Below, piece by piece: positions 34,061 through 42,898 of a stretch of 64,000 nucleotides of DNA. This DNA is from Thalassobacillus devorans (GTDB lineage Bacteria > Bacillota > Bacilli > Bacillales > Halobacillaceae). The translations under genes were made by a program, and so were the position numbers. The stretch's first letter is position 1. Each line of letters begins with the position of its first letter. A model generated the notes under the pieces. That model was given only the letters and a program-made list of their open reading frames with translations. It was not told the DNA's origin and did not search any database. Where the stretch lies: NCBI RefSeq assembly GCF_900176565.1, contig NZ_FXEH01000005.1:397384-461383 (forward strand). The letters run 5' to 3'.

Positions 34061-34957
34061 TCACCTTTTCTGGTCCTCTAAGATAAAGTCGATAATATAT
34101 TCCGTTACATCGATCCCCGTACAGTCATAAATGTTCTTCATATGAGCATTTGAATTCACTTCACAGACAACTGGTTCACCATTTGGACCGAACAAAAGGT
34201 CTACGCCAGCAAAACTGGCTCCCACAGCCCTAGAAGCATCGATCGCCAATTGTTTTTCTGCTTCCAAAGGAGTATAGCGATGCATTTTGCCACCATTACT
34301 TACATTGGCCCTGAAATCGACTTCTGAGGTGCGCAGCATAGAAGCCACAACTTGTTCTCCAACAACATGGAGCCGGACATCTTTTCCATAGCTAGACTCA
34401 ACCATTTCCTGAAAAAGGTGGGCTTTGTTTCCGATTTCTTTCACTTTCTCAATCATTTCGTCATAATCCTGGATTAGGTAGACCTGTTGGCCAAACGAAC
34501 CAAATGCTTCTTTAATGATCATTGGGAACCCGATTTCATCCGCTATATACTCATAATTTTCGAATGATGACACTTTATAGAAAACCTTTGGGCCAATAAT
34601 AGTTTTCGGCATAGATATACTGTTCTCAGCAAGTGCCTGATGCGTCAACGCTTTATCATCACACACCTCTATAGCCGAGGAACTGTTATAAAGTTTCAGT
34701 CCCATTTTCTCTAAATGTTTAGCCAAATAAATATCTTTATCCCAAAAAATCACGAAATCTGGCAGAGCTTTTCCCTCATACTTGCCTTTAATAAAGCTTT
34801 TGCCGTGTTCCATTGAAACAATAAGTTCATTATTCTTGATCAATTCTGTCTCCAGACCTTTTTCATGTGCAACCATATCAATCCATTTAACTAAGTTATA
34901 AAATTTTTCATGAGTAGAGTTTCCATTATAGATAATCCAACCATTCGGCTTTCCCAT
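34061..34957 (-). CDS. RimK-like ATP-grasp ligase, copy A
   Basis: A 298-residue ATP-grasp ligase with the family pattern intact: FPMIIKEAFGSFGQQVYLI (ATP-binding lysine/glycine loop), GKDVRLHVVGEQVVASMLR, NVSNGGKMHRYTP, GASFAGVDLLFGPNG and the metal-binding VCEVNSNAHMKN. RimK relatives add Glu, Asp or other amino acids to proteins, cofactors or small amino-acid scaffolds. It overlaps the preceding amidohydrolase gene by one base (TAATG), so translation is coupled. Together the genes suggest synthesis or tailoring of a small peptide or N-acylated amino acid. The product is not known to me. Confidence 0.87.
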   Translation of the reverse strand: MGKPNGWIIYNGNSTHEKFYNLVKWIDMVAHEKGLETELIKNNELIVSMEHGKSFIKGKYEGKALPDFVIFWDKDIYLAKHLEKMGLKLYNSSSAIEVCDDKALTHQALAENSISMPKTIIGPKVFYKVSSFENYEYIADEIGFPMIIKEAFGSFGQQVYLIQDYDEMIEKVKEIGNKAHLFQEMVESSYGKDVRLHVVGEQVVASMLRTSEVDFRANVSNGGKMHRYTPLEAEKQLAIDASRAVGASFAGVDLLFGPNGEPVVCEVNSNAHMKNIYDCTGIDVTEYIIDFILEDQKR

Positions 34958-35616
34958 TATTCTTGTTCTCCTTCTATCGTTCGTACTATTGCAGCCAAGC
35001 TTTTGTAGACTTCCTGGAAACTTTCCACCCCTATTTCAGTATCTAAAACTCTCCAGTTCATTTCTATTTGAATACACGGGATGTTGCATTCCCGAGCGAT
35101 GGTAGCAGAGACTGTATGCGGATAACTGGCTGGGAAGTTTTCATCTACAACAATATTTTCTATGCCGTTTTCCTTAAGGCTAGCGGTACATCTTTCAATC
35201 AAGTATGTATTATTGGAGATGTTCTTTCCATAGCCGGTGCCAAGTTCGATATCCGCTTCTCTTTTCGGCGACATAATGTGGAGGTCAATCAATAGTTCAA
35301 TTTGATTTTCTTTAATAGTTTCGATGAGAGCTTCTTTATACTCACATGACTCATCAAAATTTGCATCGTCGCCATTATTTCTGGTTTTATAGATGCTGAA
35401 ACAACCAAGGTGTTTATTTAACAGGAGAGCTAATACACCAGTCCTGAACTCCCCTTGTTTAACGCTTCCTTCTCTTAATTGGGGAACGCTGTGGGGAGCA
35501 GAAATTATGATAGGAGCAGTCCCGGCTTTTACCTCATAATGGGTTGTCTCAGTTAGATTTTCATTTATAAATCTTTTTTCAATTAATTTAATTTGATCAG
35601 CATTAATTAAAGTCAT
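34957..35616 (-). CDS. N-formylglutamate amidohydrolase-like protein
   Basis: A 219-residue protein with the metal-binding signatures of the N-formylglutamate amidohydrolase family (PF05013): ISAPHSVPQLREG (His42), FDESCEYKEAL (Glu region) and LLIDLHIMSPKRE (Asp111, His113), plus IPCIQIEMNWRVLD near the end. Members hydrolyse N-formyl- or N-acyl-amino acids. Classical HutG-type enzymes belong to histidine breakdown, but no hut gene is here. The gene is first in an operon with two ATP-grasp ligases. GAGGTTGCTTT precedes the ATG. The enzyme may trim or deacylate the ligase substrate or product, which is inference. Confidence 0.82.
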   Translation of the reverse strand: MTLINADQIKLIEKRFINENLTETTHYEVKAGTAPIIISAPHSVPQLREGSVKQGEFRTGVLALLLNKHLGCFSIYKTRNNGDDANFDESCEYKEALIETIKENQIELLIDLHIMSPKREADIELGTGYGKNISNNTYLIERCTASLKENGIENIVVDENFPASYPHTVSATIARECNIPCIQIEMNWRVLDTEIGVESFQEVYKSLAAIVRTIEGEQE

Positions 35617-35739
35617 AAAGCAACCTCAAATATTTTAATTTTTTAAACTATATATCGGTTATGGTATCAAATTACCATGCAGTAATCCATGAAGCTAAAC
35701 TATTATTGAAATATATTTTTTTAGCTTTTCACATAAAAC

Positions 35740-35770
35740 AGCACGCCCCTTGGAAATAAAGAGGCGCGCT
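35740..35770 (-). terminator. Terminator of the malonate decarboxylase operon
   Basis: AGCACGCCCCTT pairs with AAGAGGCGCGCT (one mismatch, one wobble). On the minus strand it is followed by GTTTT. Nothing else is seen in 35617-35862 beyond the promoter region of the amidohydrolase operon. Confidence 0.7.
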
Positions 35771-35862
35771 CACTGTTATTATGGCTTTTTTTCTTGTTTC
35801 ATTGTCATTTCATAATATAAGGGTTTCTTTTATTTAACACAAAAACTTCCCTTTAAAAGTTC

Positions 35863-36495
35863 TTATATTAATTTTAAAAAAGAGGAGCTTACCAAATTGG
35901 GTCCTTCTTTTGTCCTTACCATCATAGAAGGGACTTCACGTGAATACTCAATTAATGAAAAGGCGCCTTCAGGCGTTTCTACTAAGGGATCAATTCTTGC
36001 AGGCGCTTTATCAAATTCATCGATAATTTTTTGAGCAGTTTTTACTGAAAGTCCCTCTTTCCATCTAATTACGATGTCTAAATCACTGGATTCATGGATA
36101 GCAGGAAGCCCGCTTGCCAGTTCAAAACCCACACTTCCTACAGGACCCCAATCTAATTGACAGGCATGTAAAACTTCTTCTACTAAGTTCAAAGAATCTA
36201 TAGCCTTTAAATAAATATTTCTTCCTATTTCTGACCACCTTTTTTCTCTCGACAATTGCTCGGGGGTTATTTGTCTTGTTATCGAATCGGTGGAAATAAA
36301 GGCAGCAAATCGCTCACTTCTTGTATACCCGCGGACTCCCACAGGCACTTTTCCATTCTTAATGGGAGCCCGGCGTACAATTACGAAGGGGGCATCTTCT
36401 AAAGTGTCATGGACCCAATCAGGTATGAAAGAGTCGGTTATCAGCTGCTTTGAAGGTTCTTTCAATTCTAGTAAATCGTGAGTCTGTATTACCAT
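35863..36495 (-). CDS. mdcG: Phosphoribosyl-dephospho-CoA transferase (malonate decarboxylase holo-ACP synthase)
   Basis: A 210-residue nucleotidyltransferase-type enzyme that attaches the 2'-(5''-phosphoribosyl)-3'-dephospho-CoA prosthetic group to the serine of MdcC. The segments VGVRGYTRSERFAAF, WGPVGSVGFELASGLPAIHE and SSDLDIVIRW (with the two metal-binding aspartates) fit MdcG. Its ATG overlaps the end of mdcDE by seven bases, so it is translated with it as the last gene of the operon. Length agrees with the family. Confidence 0.92.
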   Translation of the reverse strand: MVIQTHDLLELKEPSKQLITDSFIPDWVHDTLEDAPFVIVRRAPIKNGKVPVGVRGYTRSERFAAFISTDSITRQITPEQLSREKRWSEIGRNIYLKAIDSLNLVEEVLHACQLDWGPVGSVGFELASGLPAIHESSDLDIVIRWKEGLSVKTAQKIIDEFDKAPARIDPLVETPEGAFSLIEYSREVPSMMVRTKEGPNLVSSSFLKLI

Positions 36496-38183
36496 AACTC
36501 TTTTAACTTTTCCCTTACTTTAATTGATGCCGTACGCCCCCCACCGACTGCCTCCGGTGATTTCAGGCGGTTAGCTATGTCACGGTTACTGTTTTTTGCA
36601 TCATAGATAGCCTCATTCACTTTATCCATTACAAGGTTTATATCTTTTTGATCCGGTTGATCGAAATCCACTCCTTCAATCAGCTCATGTAATGCACCAA
36701 GTCTTGAAAATGATTGAACATCATAGGCCATGGCAGGAACTTTTTTTGTAGCTTCTTCTAATTCAGCGATGGTACGTCGTGTGATTCTCGCGGCAGATTG
36801 CTTAGACATGACATGCACATTAACACTGTCATCATTAAAAGCTAAAAGTCTATTTGCCTGCATTCCATGCGATAAAAATGCCCCTGATATAGCATTTCCA
36901 ACAATCAAACTAATAACCGGGTGTCCTGCCATTCTCGCTGTTGCATAGGCATCCACTGCAGCAGCGCATGCTTGATGCAATCCAAGCAGTTCTTCTTTGT
37001 ATCCATAAGCCTGGCTTGGCACATCGACGATTGCTACAATTGCCCGTTTCTCTCTGTTTTTATCTTCTTCGATAGCCTCATGGATATATTTTGCAATTAT
37101 CCATCCTTGTTCTAATCCAATCTCTCCATTACGCGATCGAGGGTATTTACTATTGGAGTCAGGGACAACTGCAATAAAGCGGGTATTCACATCTCCTGTC
37201 TTCTGATCTGCACATAGGACAGATGGAATCTCACGCTGTGCAGCTTCTTTTATGCCAGTTAAAGCTTTAAACCAGGTTAATCCTCTGCCGTCCTCTCCTT
37301 CAACAGGAAGATCAGAGCTGTTCTTTCTGATGAATTTTTCCCCTTCAACAATACGGTTCCAACTTTTTCTAACATCATAAGGGTTAATATCCTCTTTCGG
37401 ATCAACAGCGCTTAATAGATGACAGAATTGTTCTACCTGTCTACTTCTTGGCAGCACATTATTACCTGTTGCAAGAGCATTTTGGATCGCATCCTTAATT
37501 GAAGAAATATCATCTTCAACTAAACGTTCCGCCATTCCCGTCGCAACTCTTTGCTCCCCTCCGATCGTCTTCCAGATACGCTGTCTGTCCTGGGAATCTA
37601 ATTCTTCAATTCCCGCTTCCTGTTCGATTACTTCTGGCCCATTTAGTCCGATCCGCCCCTCTTTTGTCATAATTAAGGTACTGCATAATCCAGCCGTAAT
37701 AGACATTCCACCAAATGCACCTATTTTCCCTGGAATTAACCCTACTACAGGAACATAGTTTCTTAATGCCACAATAGCCGATCCTATTTCTGCAATAGAG
37801 AGAAGGCCATAGTTGGCTTCCTGAAGCCGGACTCCCCCAGTATCAAATAAAAGGACCGGAAAAACTTGATTACCATTAATATTGTCTTGTAGCGCTAGCT
37901 CCAATGCACCAGCGATTTTTGCTCCGGAGACTTCACCTATACCTCCACCTTGAAAACTGGCTTCAATGGATATGACTAATGCCTCTTGCTCGCTAATCTT
38001 TCCTTTGGCTATAACAACTCCATCATCACTTTGGGGTACAATCCCCTGGCCTTCTAGATGAGGAGATTCTATTTCAGCAAATGGATCCAGTAATTCACGA
38101 AAAGTCCCTTCGTCCAAAATAGACTTCGCTCTATTTCTTGCATCTAATTCTACTAAACTATGCTTTAATATGTTGACTGTCAT
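36489..38183 (-). CDS. mdcDE: Malonate decarboxylase beta-gamma fusion (MdcD-MdcE)
   Basis: A 564-residue carboxyltransferase-fold protein joining two subunits usually encoded separately. Residues 1 to about 290 match the beta subunit MdcD (SFRELLDPF-like FRELLDPFAEIE, FDTGGVRLQEANYGLL, GKIGAFGGMSITAGLC, GRIGLNGPEVIEQEAG). The rest matches gamma subunit MdcE (WFKALTG, VDVPSQAYGYKEELLGLHQA, GNAISGAFLSHGMQANRL). The complex decarboxylates malonyl-S-ACP to acetyl-S-ACP without biotin. It overlaps mdcC by 26 bases and has its own ribosome site GGAGGTGAGCCAAC. The fusion fixes 1:1 stoichiometry. I cannot tell how common it is in the genus. Confidence 0.92.
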   Translation of the reverse strand: MTVNILKHSLVELDARNRAKSILDEGTFRELLDPFAEIESPHLEGQGIVPQSDDGVVIAKGKISEQEALVISIEASFQGGGIGEVSGAKIAGALELALQDNINGNQVFPVLLFDTGGVRLQEANYGLLSIAEIGSAIVALRNYVPVVGLIPGKIGAFGGMSITAGLCSTLIMTKEGRIGLNGPEVIEQEAGIEELDSQDRQRIWKTIGGEQRVATGMAERLVEDDISSIKDAIQNALATGNNVLPRSRQVEQFCHLLSAVDPKEDINPYDVRKSWNRIVEGEKFIRKNSSDLPVEGEDGRGLTWFKALTGIKEAAQREIPSVLCADQKTGDVNTRFIAVVPDSNSKYPRSRNGEIGLEQGWIIAKYIHEAIEEDKNREKRAIVAIVDVPSQAYGYKEELLGLHQACAAAVDAYATARMAGHPVISLIVGNAISGAFLSHGMQANRLLAFNDDSVNVHVMSKQSAARITRRTIAELEEATKKVPAMAYDVQSFSRLGALHELIEGVDFDQPDQKDINLVMDKVNEAIYDAKNSNRDIANRLKSPEAVGGGRTASIKVREKLKELW

Positions 38184-38472
38184 GTTGGCTCACCTCCAAT
38201 GCTTGAGCTAGACGTAAAGAAACAACACCTGGAGTAGCCCCGAAATCATTTATTTTGATATTGGCAGCAAAGTCATGTTGAGTAAAGAACCGACTAAGTA
38301 CTGCTTCCCATGTCTTCTCAAACCCCTGGCTACCTGTTCTAATGATTATTTTCGTACGAGCTTCACTTGAAGGTTCCAGTAGAATTTCCAAGTCCCCCGA
38401 TCCAACCACACCAACATGCGCCTGGCGACTTAATGTCTTACTAGCAGGGAATTCATAGGTTAATGTTTCCAT
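38158..38472 (-). CDS. mdcC: Malonate decarboxylase acyl carrier protein (delta subunit)
   Basis: A 104-residue acyl carrier subunit. The motif VGSGDLEILLEP places a serine at residue 25, the position that carries the phosphoribosyl-dephospho-CoA arm in Klebsiella MdcC. The arm holds acetyl, then malonyl, during the cycle. The start is the ATG after GGAGGGTGTTTGCA. A GTG three codons upstream overlaps that ribosome site, and using it would shift the serine to 28. The 3' end overlaps mdcDE by 26 bases. Confidence 0.92.
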   Translation of the reverse strand: METLTYEFPASKTLSRQAHVGVVGSGDLEILLEPSSEARTKIIIRTGSQGFEKTWEAVLSRFFTQHDFAANIKINDFGATPGVVSLRLAQALEVSQHDSQHIKA

Positions 38473-38501
38473 TGCAAACACCCTCCGCTTAAAAAGATTA
38501 G

Positions 38502-39383
38502 TTAAATAGTAATTAAACGATTCCTTTCCGATATTAAAGCACTGCTATTTATAGCATCCACACTGTCGAGGAATAAAACTACTGCTAATAAATCTGCGCT
38601 GCCACCAGGAGATGCATTGTAAGAGAGAAGTGTCTTCTCAAGCTGGTCCAACCCTCTCCATCCTTCCGAAGTAGATACTCCTCCCAATTGAATGATGGTT
38701 TCTGCACTTTTTTTGGCAGATGTTAAAGCATCCATGCCACCTCTATGCAATATACAAGTATCATCAACTCTGGCAATTAAATGAATTAATGTTTCTAGCC
38801 TTGCTAAGGTTTCAGTTAGCCCTCTTTCTCTTGCCTCCCTTAATACCGGTAAAGCTACCTCTATCACATGAGGAAATCCTTGTTGTGCTTCCCCCCGAGC
38901 TCCCTGAACTCCGAAGTGTTTCTGGACATTGGATCCATTCGTGGAGGTTTGGGGAGCTTTACGATCTATAAAACACGCAATCTCTCCTGCAGAATTAGCA
39001 ATCCGCCCTAGACTAGTACGCTGTGATTGACCTGCTATACTAGCCACAAGTAATCCCAACGCCCAGATAGCTCCTTTGTGTGTGTTAGTTCCTCCTGTAG
39101 CTTCAAACATCTTCTTTTCTCCATGTCGACCAATTTCAGCGATGGATTCCCGCAGGTCCTGGCTTGGCTTTTTTAAAAAAGCAGCAATGCCAATATCCCT
39201 GAATGTTGATTTTAAAGAGTTGGCAGATATGATCATCTTTTCAAAGTTCAAGTCTTCATGTGCTCCTGAATCATTCCTGTCAACCAACCCTGGCTTAGGG
39301 GTTAATTCAGCTTCTTCTATTAAAGCTTTTACCACTAATTCTGAGAGTGCCTTTCCACATGATTCCGCATCTTTCCAATGCAT
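38502..39383 (-). CDS. mdcB: Triphosphoribosyl-dephospho-CoA synthase
   Basis: A 293-residue enzyme that makes the prosthetic-group precursor from dephospho-CoA and ATP for the malonate decarboxylase ACP. Family blocks are EELTPKPGLVDRNDSGAHEDL-like (residues 25-45, read as TPKPGLVDRNDSGAHEDL), GGTNTHKGAIWALGLL and LIARVDDTCILHRGG. The second in-frame ATG is taken as the start, because AGGAG is 7 bases before it but only one base before the first. It follows mdcA by a short gap. Related to CitG of citrate lyase. Confidence 0.92.
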   Translation of the reverse strand: MHWKDAESCGKALSELVVKALIEEAELTPKPGLVDRNDSGAHEDLNFEKMIISANSLKSTFRDIGIAAFLKKPSQDLRESIAEIGRHGEKKMFEATGGTNTHKGAIWALGLLVASIAGQSQRTSLGRIANSAGEIACFIDRKAPQTSTNGSNVQKHFGVQGARGEAQQGFPHVIEVALPVLREARERGLTETLARLETLIHLIARVDDTCILHRGGMDALTSAKKSAETIIQLGGVSTSEGWRGLDQLEKTLLSYNASPGGSADLLAVVLFLDSVDAINSSALISERNRLITI

Positions 39384-39395
39384 ATCCATTCTCCT

Positions 39396-41057
39396 TTACC
39401 AGCTGCGAAACTTTGCAGGAGGATTATATAAACCTTCCGACCACTCAACAAGTTCTTCCACACTTTTTGCTGCTAAAAGAGATCGGTTGGCATCTGTCCG
39501 ACGAATCCCTAAGTCTTCCGGTAAAGCTATAATGCCGCTTCGCCTTAATTCATCCGTTCTTTTCGGCTCATGTTTAAGTCCAACTGGAGTCACTCCAGCC
39601 ACAGCTGCCACAGCTTCTCTGCGTTCTTCCATACTTGATGCTTTGTATAAATAAGCGATGCCTTCTTCCGTAACTAAATGGGTTACATCATCCCCATAGA
39701 TCATAACCGGAGTAGTTGCCAGTTCAGCATTTCTTCCAACATCAATAGCATCAAGGGACTCCACAATTACAGGGGTATTGCCTGTCTGGAACGTCTCAAC
39801 CACTTGTACGACTAGTTTTTTACCCCTTGCAAGCGGATCATCAGATGTCATCATATTCAGCCATGCAGGAGTGGAATGCCTTCTTCCTCTTGGGTCATGA
39901 CCCATATTAGGAGCTCCCCCAAAACCAGCAAGTCTTCCTGAAGTAACTGTAGAAGAATTTCCATCTTGATCCATTTGGAGTGTGGATCCTACAAAAAGAT
40001 CAACAGCATATTGACCTGCCAACTGTGATAAAGTCCTGTTCGAACGCATGCTTCCATCTTTTCCAGTGAAAAAAACATCGGGTCTTGCTCTTACATATTC
40101 CTCCATGCCGACTTCCCCTCCAAAACAATGGATGCTCTCCACCCACCCACTTTCAATTGCTGGAATTAACGTTGGATGAGGATTAGATGCCCAGTGCTTA
40201 CAAATCTTACCCCGAAGCCCTAACTGCTCCCCGTAAGTAGGTAATAACAATTCAATGGCAGCAGTGTTATAGCCAATGCCATGGTTGAGTGATTGTACTT
40301 CATGCCGTTCATAAATACCGCGAATAATCATCATGGCCATCAACACTTGTAAATCTGTAATATGGCGAGGATCCCGGGTAAATAATGGTTCTAATTCATA
40401 AGGTTTGTCTGCAACTGTAACAAAATCAATCCAGGAGCCAGGAATATCTACCCTTGGCACTTCATCAACAAGTTCGTTAACTTGGGCAATAACAATTCCA
40501 TCTCTGAAGGCAGTTGCTTCTACAAGTGTAGGGGTTTCTTCAGTATTAGGACCAGTATATAAGTTACCTTCTTTGTCAGCTTTATCCGCAGCAACTAAGG
40601 CGACAGATGGAATTAAGTCTACAAATAAACGGCTGTACAACTCTAAATACGTGTGAATTTCGCCCATTTTGACTTTTCCATCTTCAAGCATCTGAGCTAT
40701 CCGCAAGCTTTGTGGTCCTGCATAAGCAAAATCTACTTTCTTTGCAATGCCTTTTTCAAAAATATCAAGGTGCTCCGGGCGAGAAATACTGGACATGATC
40801 ATATGTAGGTCATGGATGCGGCTGGGACTTACTTTGTTTAAAGCTGCAGACAAAAACGATGCTTGTTTTTGATTATTGCCTTCCAGGGAAACACGATCTC
40901 CTGGCACAATTAAGGATTCCAACGCCTCGATTATCCGGTCTGTCGGTATCACTTTACCTGAAGAAATACCTTCTACGTTTTTTAACCTTTCAGCCTTTGC
41001 ATCACGTCTTTTTGTCCACGAACGATTTGTAGAGGAAACTTGTTTTACACCAACCAT
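39396..41057 (-). CDS. mdcA: Malonate decarboxylase alpha subunit (acetyl-S-ACP:malonate ACP transferase)
   Basis: A 553-residue CoA-transferase-like subunit that swaps the acetyl group on MdcC for malonate, releasing acetate and forming malonyl-S-ACP. It has the conserved stretches WTKRRDAKAERL, GDRVSLEGNNQKQASFL, LYTGPNTEETPTLVEATAF, GRLAGFGGAPNMGHDPRGRR and TGNTPVIVESLDAIDVG. Length matches characterised MdcA (about 550). AAGGAAGGATAAAAC precedes the ATG. It is the second gene of the mdc operon. Confidence 0.95.
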   Translation of the reverse strand: MVGVKQVSSTNRSWTKRRDAKAERLKNVEGISSGKVIPTDRIIEALESLIVPGDRVSLEGNNQKQASFLSAALNKVSPSRIHDLHMIMSSISRPEHLDIFEKGIAKKVDFAYAGPQSLRIAQMLEDGKVKMGEIHTYLELYSRLFVDLIPSVALVAADKADKEGNLYTGPNTEETPTLVEATAFRDGIVIAQVNELVDEVPRVDIPGSWIDFVTVADKPYELEPLFTRDPRHITDLQVLMAMMIIRGIYERHEVQSLNHGIGYNTAAIELLLPTYGEQLGLRGKICKHWASNPHPTLIPAIESGWVESIHCFGGEVGMEEYVRARPDVFFTGKDGSMRSNRTLSQLAGQYAVDLFVGSTLQMDQDGNSSTVTSGRLAGFGGAPNMGHDPRGRRHSTPAWLNMMTSDDPLARGKKLVVQVVETFQTGNTPVIVESLDAIDVGRNAELATTPVMIYGDDVTHLVTEEGIAYLYKASSMEERREAVAAVAGVTPVGLKHEPKRTDELRRSGIIALPEDLGIRRTDANRSLLAAKSVEELVEWSEGLYNPPAKFRSW

Positions 41058-41094
41058 GTTTTATCCTTCCTTTCTATTTATAGTGAACAGTAGA

Positions 41095-42027
41095 TTAATA
41101 GGGTTGTTTAACACGATTAATCAGCACCTGAGCTGTATGGAATCCACTGTCATCAACTGATACGGAGCGAGCTGACGGAAAAGCATGACAACTGAGGTCA
41201 GTTAAAACCCGTCCTGGGGGAAGTTCAACAAATAATCGGGCACCAAGTTCGTAAAATAATGAAGTAGCCTGATGCCATTTGACAGAATGAGAAACACTTT
41301 GAGCAAGATCTTCTTTTATCGCTTCCGGGTCACGTAATGCTCTGGCAGTACGGTTTCCTGCAAAAGGAATTTCAGGATTACGGAACTGGATATTTTTCAA
41401 AGCGAATGTCAATTTCTCTGATACCGTATCTAATAGAGGACAATGGGAAGGAACATTTACATTCAACAGTTCCGTCTTACGTGCTCCTGCTTCTTTTGCT
41501 TTGTCGAGCACCTTTTTAATTCCTTCGATTGTCCCCGAGATGGTTATTTGATCCTTTGAATTTAGGTTGGCATAATAAACATCCTCTCCCTGTGATAAAT
41601 GTTCTGCTAATATTTCGCCTAATATTTGTTCAGGCAGACCTAAAACTACCCCCATCCCGTAACCTTCCGGGTAAGATTGTTCCATCCATTCCCCCCTTTG
41701 CTTTACTACAGACACTGCATCCTGAAAGTCTAAAACACCTGCAATTACTGCTGCCCCAAAAGCTCCAACAGAGTGACCGGCAACTAAATCTGGTTTAGCC
41801 CCATTTGCTGCAAGGACCCTGGCTGATGAAACCCCTGCTATCAACAAACAAATTTGGACTGCGACAGTAGACTGCAGGTTAGTTTCTGAATCTAACGAGA
41901 TAGCGCTTTCATTTAAGACTTCACTTGCTTCATCGAGAGTCTTATCAACTAACCAGTGGTCAGGCAATCTCTTAAGCATATTCACCTGTTGAGAACCCTG
42001 TCCTGGGAACAGAAATGCAACACTCAT
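41095..42027 (-). CDS. mdcH: Malonate decarboxylase epsilon subunit (malonyl-CoA:ACP transacylase)
   Basis: A 310-residue acyltransferase of the FabD fold that charges MdcC to start the decarboxylase cycle. It shows FLFPGQGSQ at residues 5-13, the nucleophile elbow GHSVGAFGAA with Ser86, the arginine region KQRGEWMEQSYPEG, and NVPSHCPLLD with the catalytic His. AAAGGGGGAGAAACG precedes the ATG. It is the first gene of the operon, just downstream of a GntR-type operator. Confidence 0.92.
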   Translation of the reverse strand: MSVAFLFPGQGSQQVNMLKRLPDHWLVDKTLDEASEVLNESAISLDSETNLQSTVAVQICLLIAGVSSARVLAANGAKPDLVAGHSVGAFGAAVIAGVLDFQDAVSVVKQRGEWMEQSYPEGYGMGVVLGLPEQILGEILAEHLSQGEDVYYANLNSKDQITISGTIEGIKKVLDKAKEAGARKTELLNVNVPSHCPLLDTVSEKLTFALKNIQFRNPEIPFAGNRTARALRDPEAIKEDLAQSVSHSVKWHQATSLFYELGARLFVELPPGRVLTDLSCHAFPSARSVSVDDSGFHTAQVLINRVKQPY

Positions 42028-42061
42028 CGTTTCTCCCCCTTTCTAAAGTAGTTTGTAGATT

Positions 42062-42076
42062 GGTCGGCTGTCGACC
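42062..42076. promoter_or_regulatory. GntR operator box 1, in front of the mdc operon
   Basis: GGTCGGCTGTCGACC has inverted arms GGTCG/CGACC. Two related boxes lie upstream of the regulator gene (42825) and of madL (42937). It is 35 bases before the mdcH start. Confidence 0.72.
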
Positions 42077-42091
42077 GTTTTATAAGAAAAG

Positions 42092-42114
42092 AAGAAGAGA
42101 TAAAACCTCTTCTT
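42092..42114 (-). terminator. Weak terminator of the GntR regulator gene
   Basis: AAGAAGAG pairs with CTCTTCTT around ATAAAAC. On the minus strand a T-rich stretch follows. It lies between the regulator stop and the operator of the mdc operon, so some readthrough is possible. Confidence 0.5.
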
Positions 42115-42134
42115 ATAAGTAATATATAGTAAGC

Positions 42135-42803
42135 TTATTGAGCCCCATCATTACTTTGGAATAATCGCTTCTGGATATTAGAAATGACATCCTGATTATG
42201 TTGATTTAAAACTTCCATTGCTTCAAGGATTTGGCTTTCTTCAAGAAGCTTTACTATAATTGCATGCTCTTTAATAGACTTAGGAATATTGCCTTCTTTC
42301 GCAAAGGAAAGACTTTGTATTCTCAATAGCGGCAACTTTAAACGTGCGTACATTTTTTTAATAACATCACTTTTACTCATTTCGATCAGGCACATATGAA
42401 AAGCGTGATTCAACTCTGTATATTGACCAACATCCTTTTTTTCTTGCATCTTTTCAAGTATTTCTTTCATCTCGTTAAGGATATCTATTTCAACACCATT
42501 TTCAAGAATACGCTTCATTGCTAACGATTCCAGCATCGTGCGAATTTCAAGTAAGTCATATATTTCACTTTCTGTATAACCTTTTACAATAGCCCCTTTT
42601 CGCGGCACCCTCTCTACCAGACCCTCCACTGTTAAAGTGAAGATTGCCTCTCTTACTGGAGCACGACTAGTGCCATATTCTTCCGCATAAGTATTTTCTA
42701 CTAATTTTTCACCAGGCTGAAGTTTTCCAGTGATAATTTGATTTGTAATATGTTCAGCAATATGGTTGGATAACGCATTGTTACTTAAATCTAGTGATCC
42801 CAT
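42135..42803 (-). CDS. GntR-family (FadR subfamily) regulator of malonate genes
   Basis: A 222-residue regulator with an N-terminal winged helix (residues 12-75: HITNQIITGKLQPGEKL, TSRAPVREAIFTLTVEGLV) and an all-helical FCD effector domain (EIRTMLESLAMKRIL, LNHAFHMCLIEMSKSD, SIKEHAIIVKLLEE) with the histidines and acidic residues that often bind metal plus an organic acid. Its position between the mdc operon and madLM, with three matching boxes around it, supports malonate-responsive repression, including of itself. It is functionally similar to MdcY-type regulators. The effector (malonate or malonyl-CoA) is inferred. Confidence 0.9.
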   Translation of the reverse strand: MGSLDLSNNALSNHIAEHITNQIITGKLQPGEKLVENTYAEEYGTSRAPVREAIFTLTVEGLVERVPRKGAIVKGYTESEIYDLLEIRTMLESLAMKRILENGVEIDILNEMKEILEKMQEKKDVGQYTELNHAFHMCLIEMSKSDVIKKMYARLKLPLLRIQSLSFAKEGNIPKSIKEHAIIVKLLEESQILEAMEVLNQHNQDVISNIQKRLFQSNDGAQ

Positions 42804-42824
42804 AAGTGACCCCCCTAATTATTT

Positions 42825-42839
42825 GGTCGACTGTCGATT
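42825..42839. promoter_or_regulatory. GntR operator box 2, in front of the regulator gene
   Basis: GGTCGACTGTCGATT differs from box 1 at a few positions. It starts right after the -10 of the regulator promoter, so binding would block initiation (autorepression). Confidence 0.72.
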
Positions 42840-42842
42840 TAA

Positions 42843-42872
42843 ATTATAACACGACGTTTAACCAACATTCAA
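42843..42872 (-). promoter_or_regulatory. Promoter of the GntR regulator gene
   Basis: On the minus strand TTGAAT, 18 bases, TATAAT, followed at once by operator box 2. Confidence 0.68.
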
Positions 42873-42898
42873 TATATTTAGAAAATTTAAAAAAGTTA

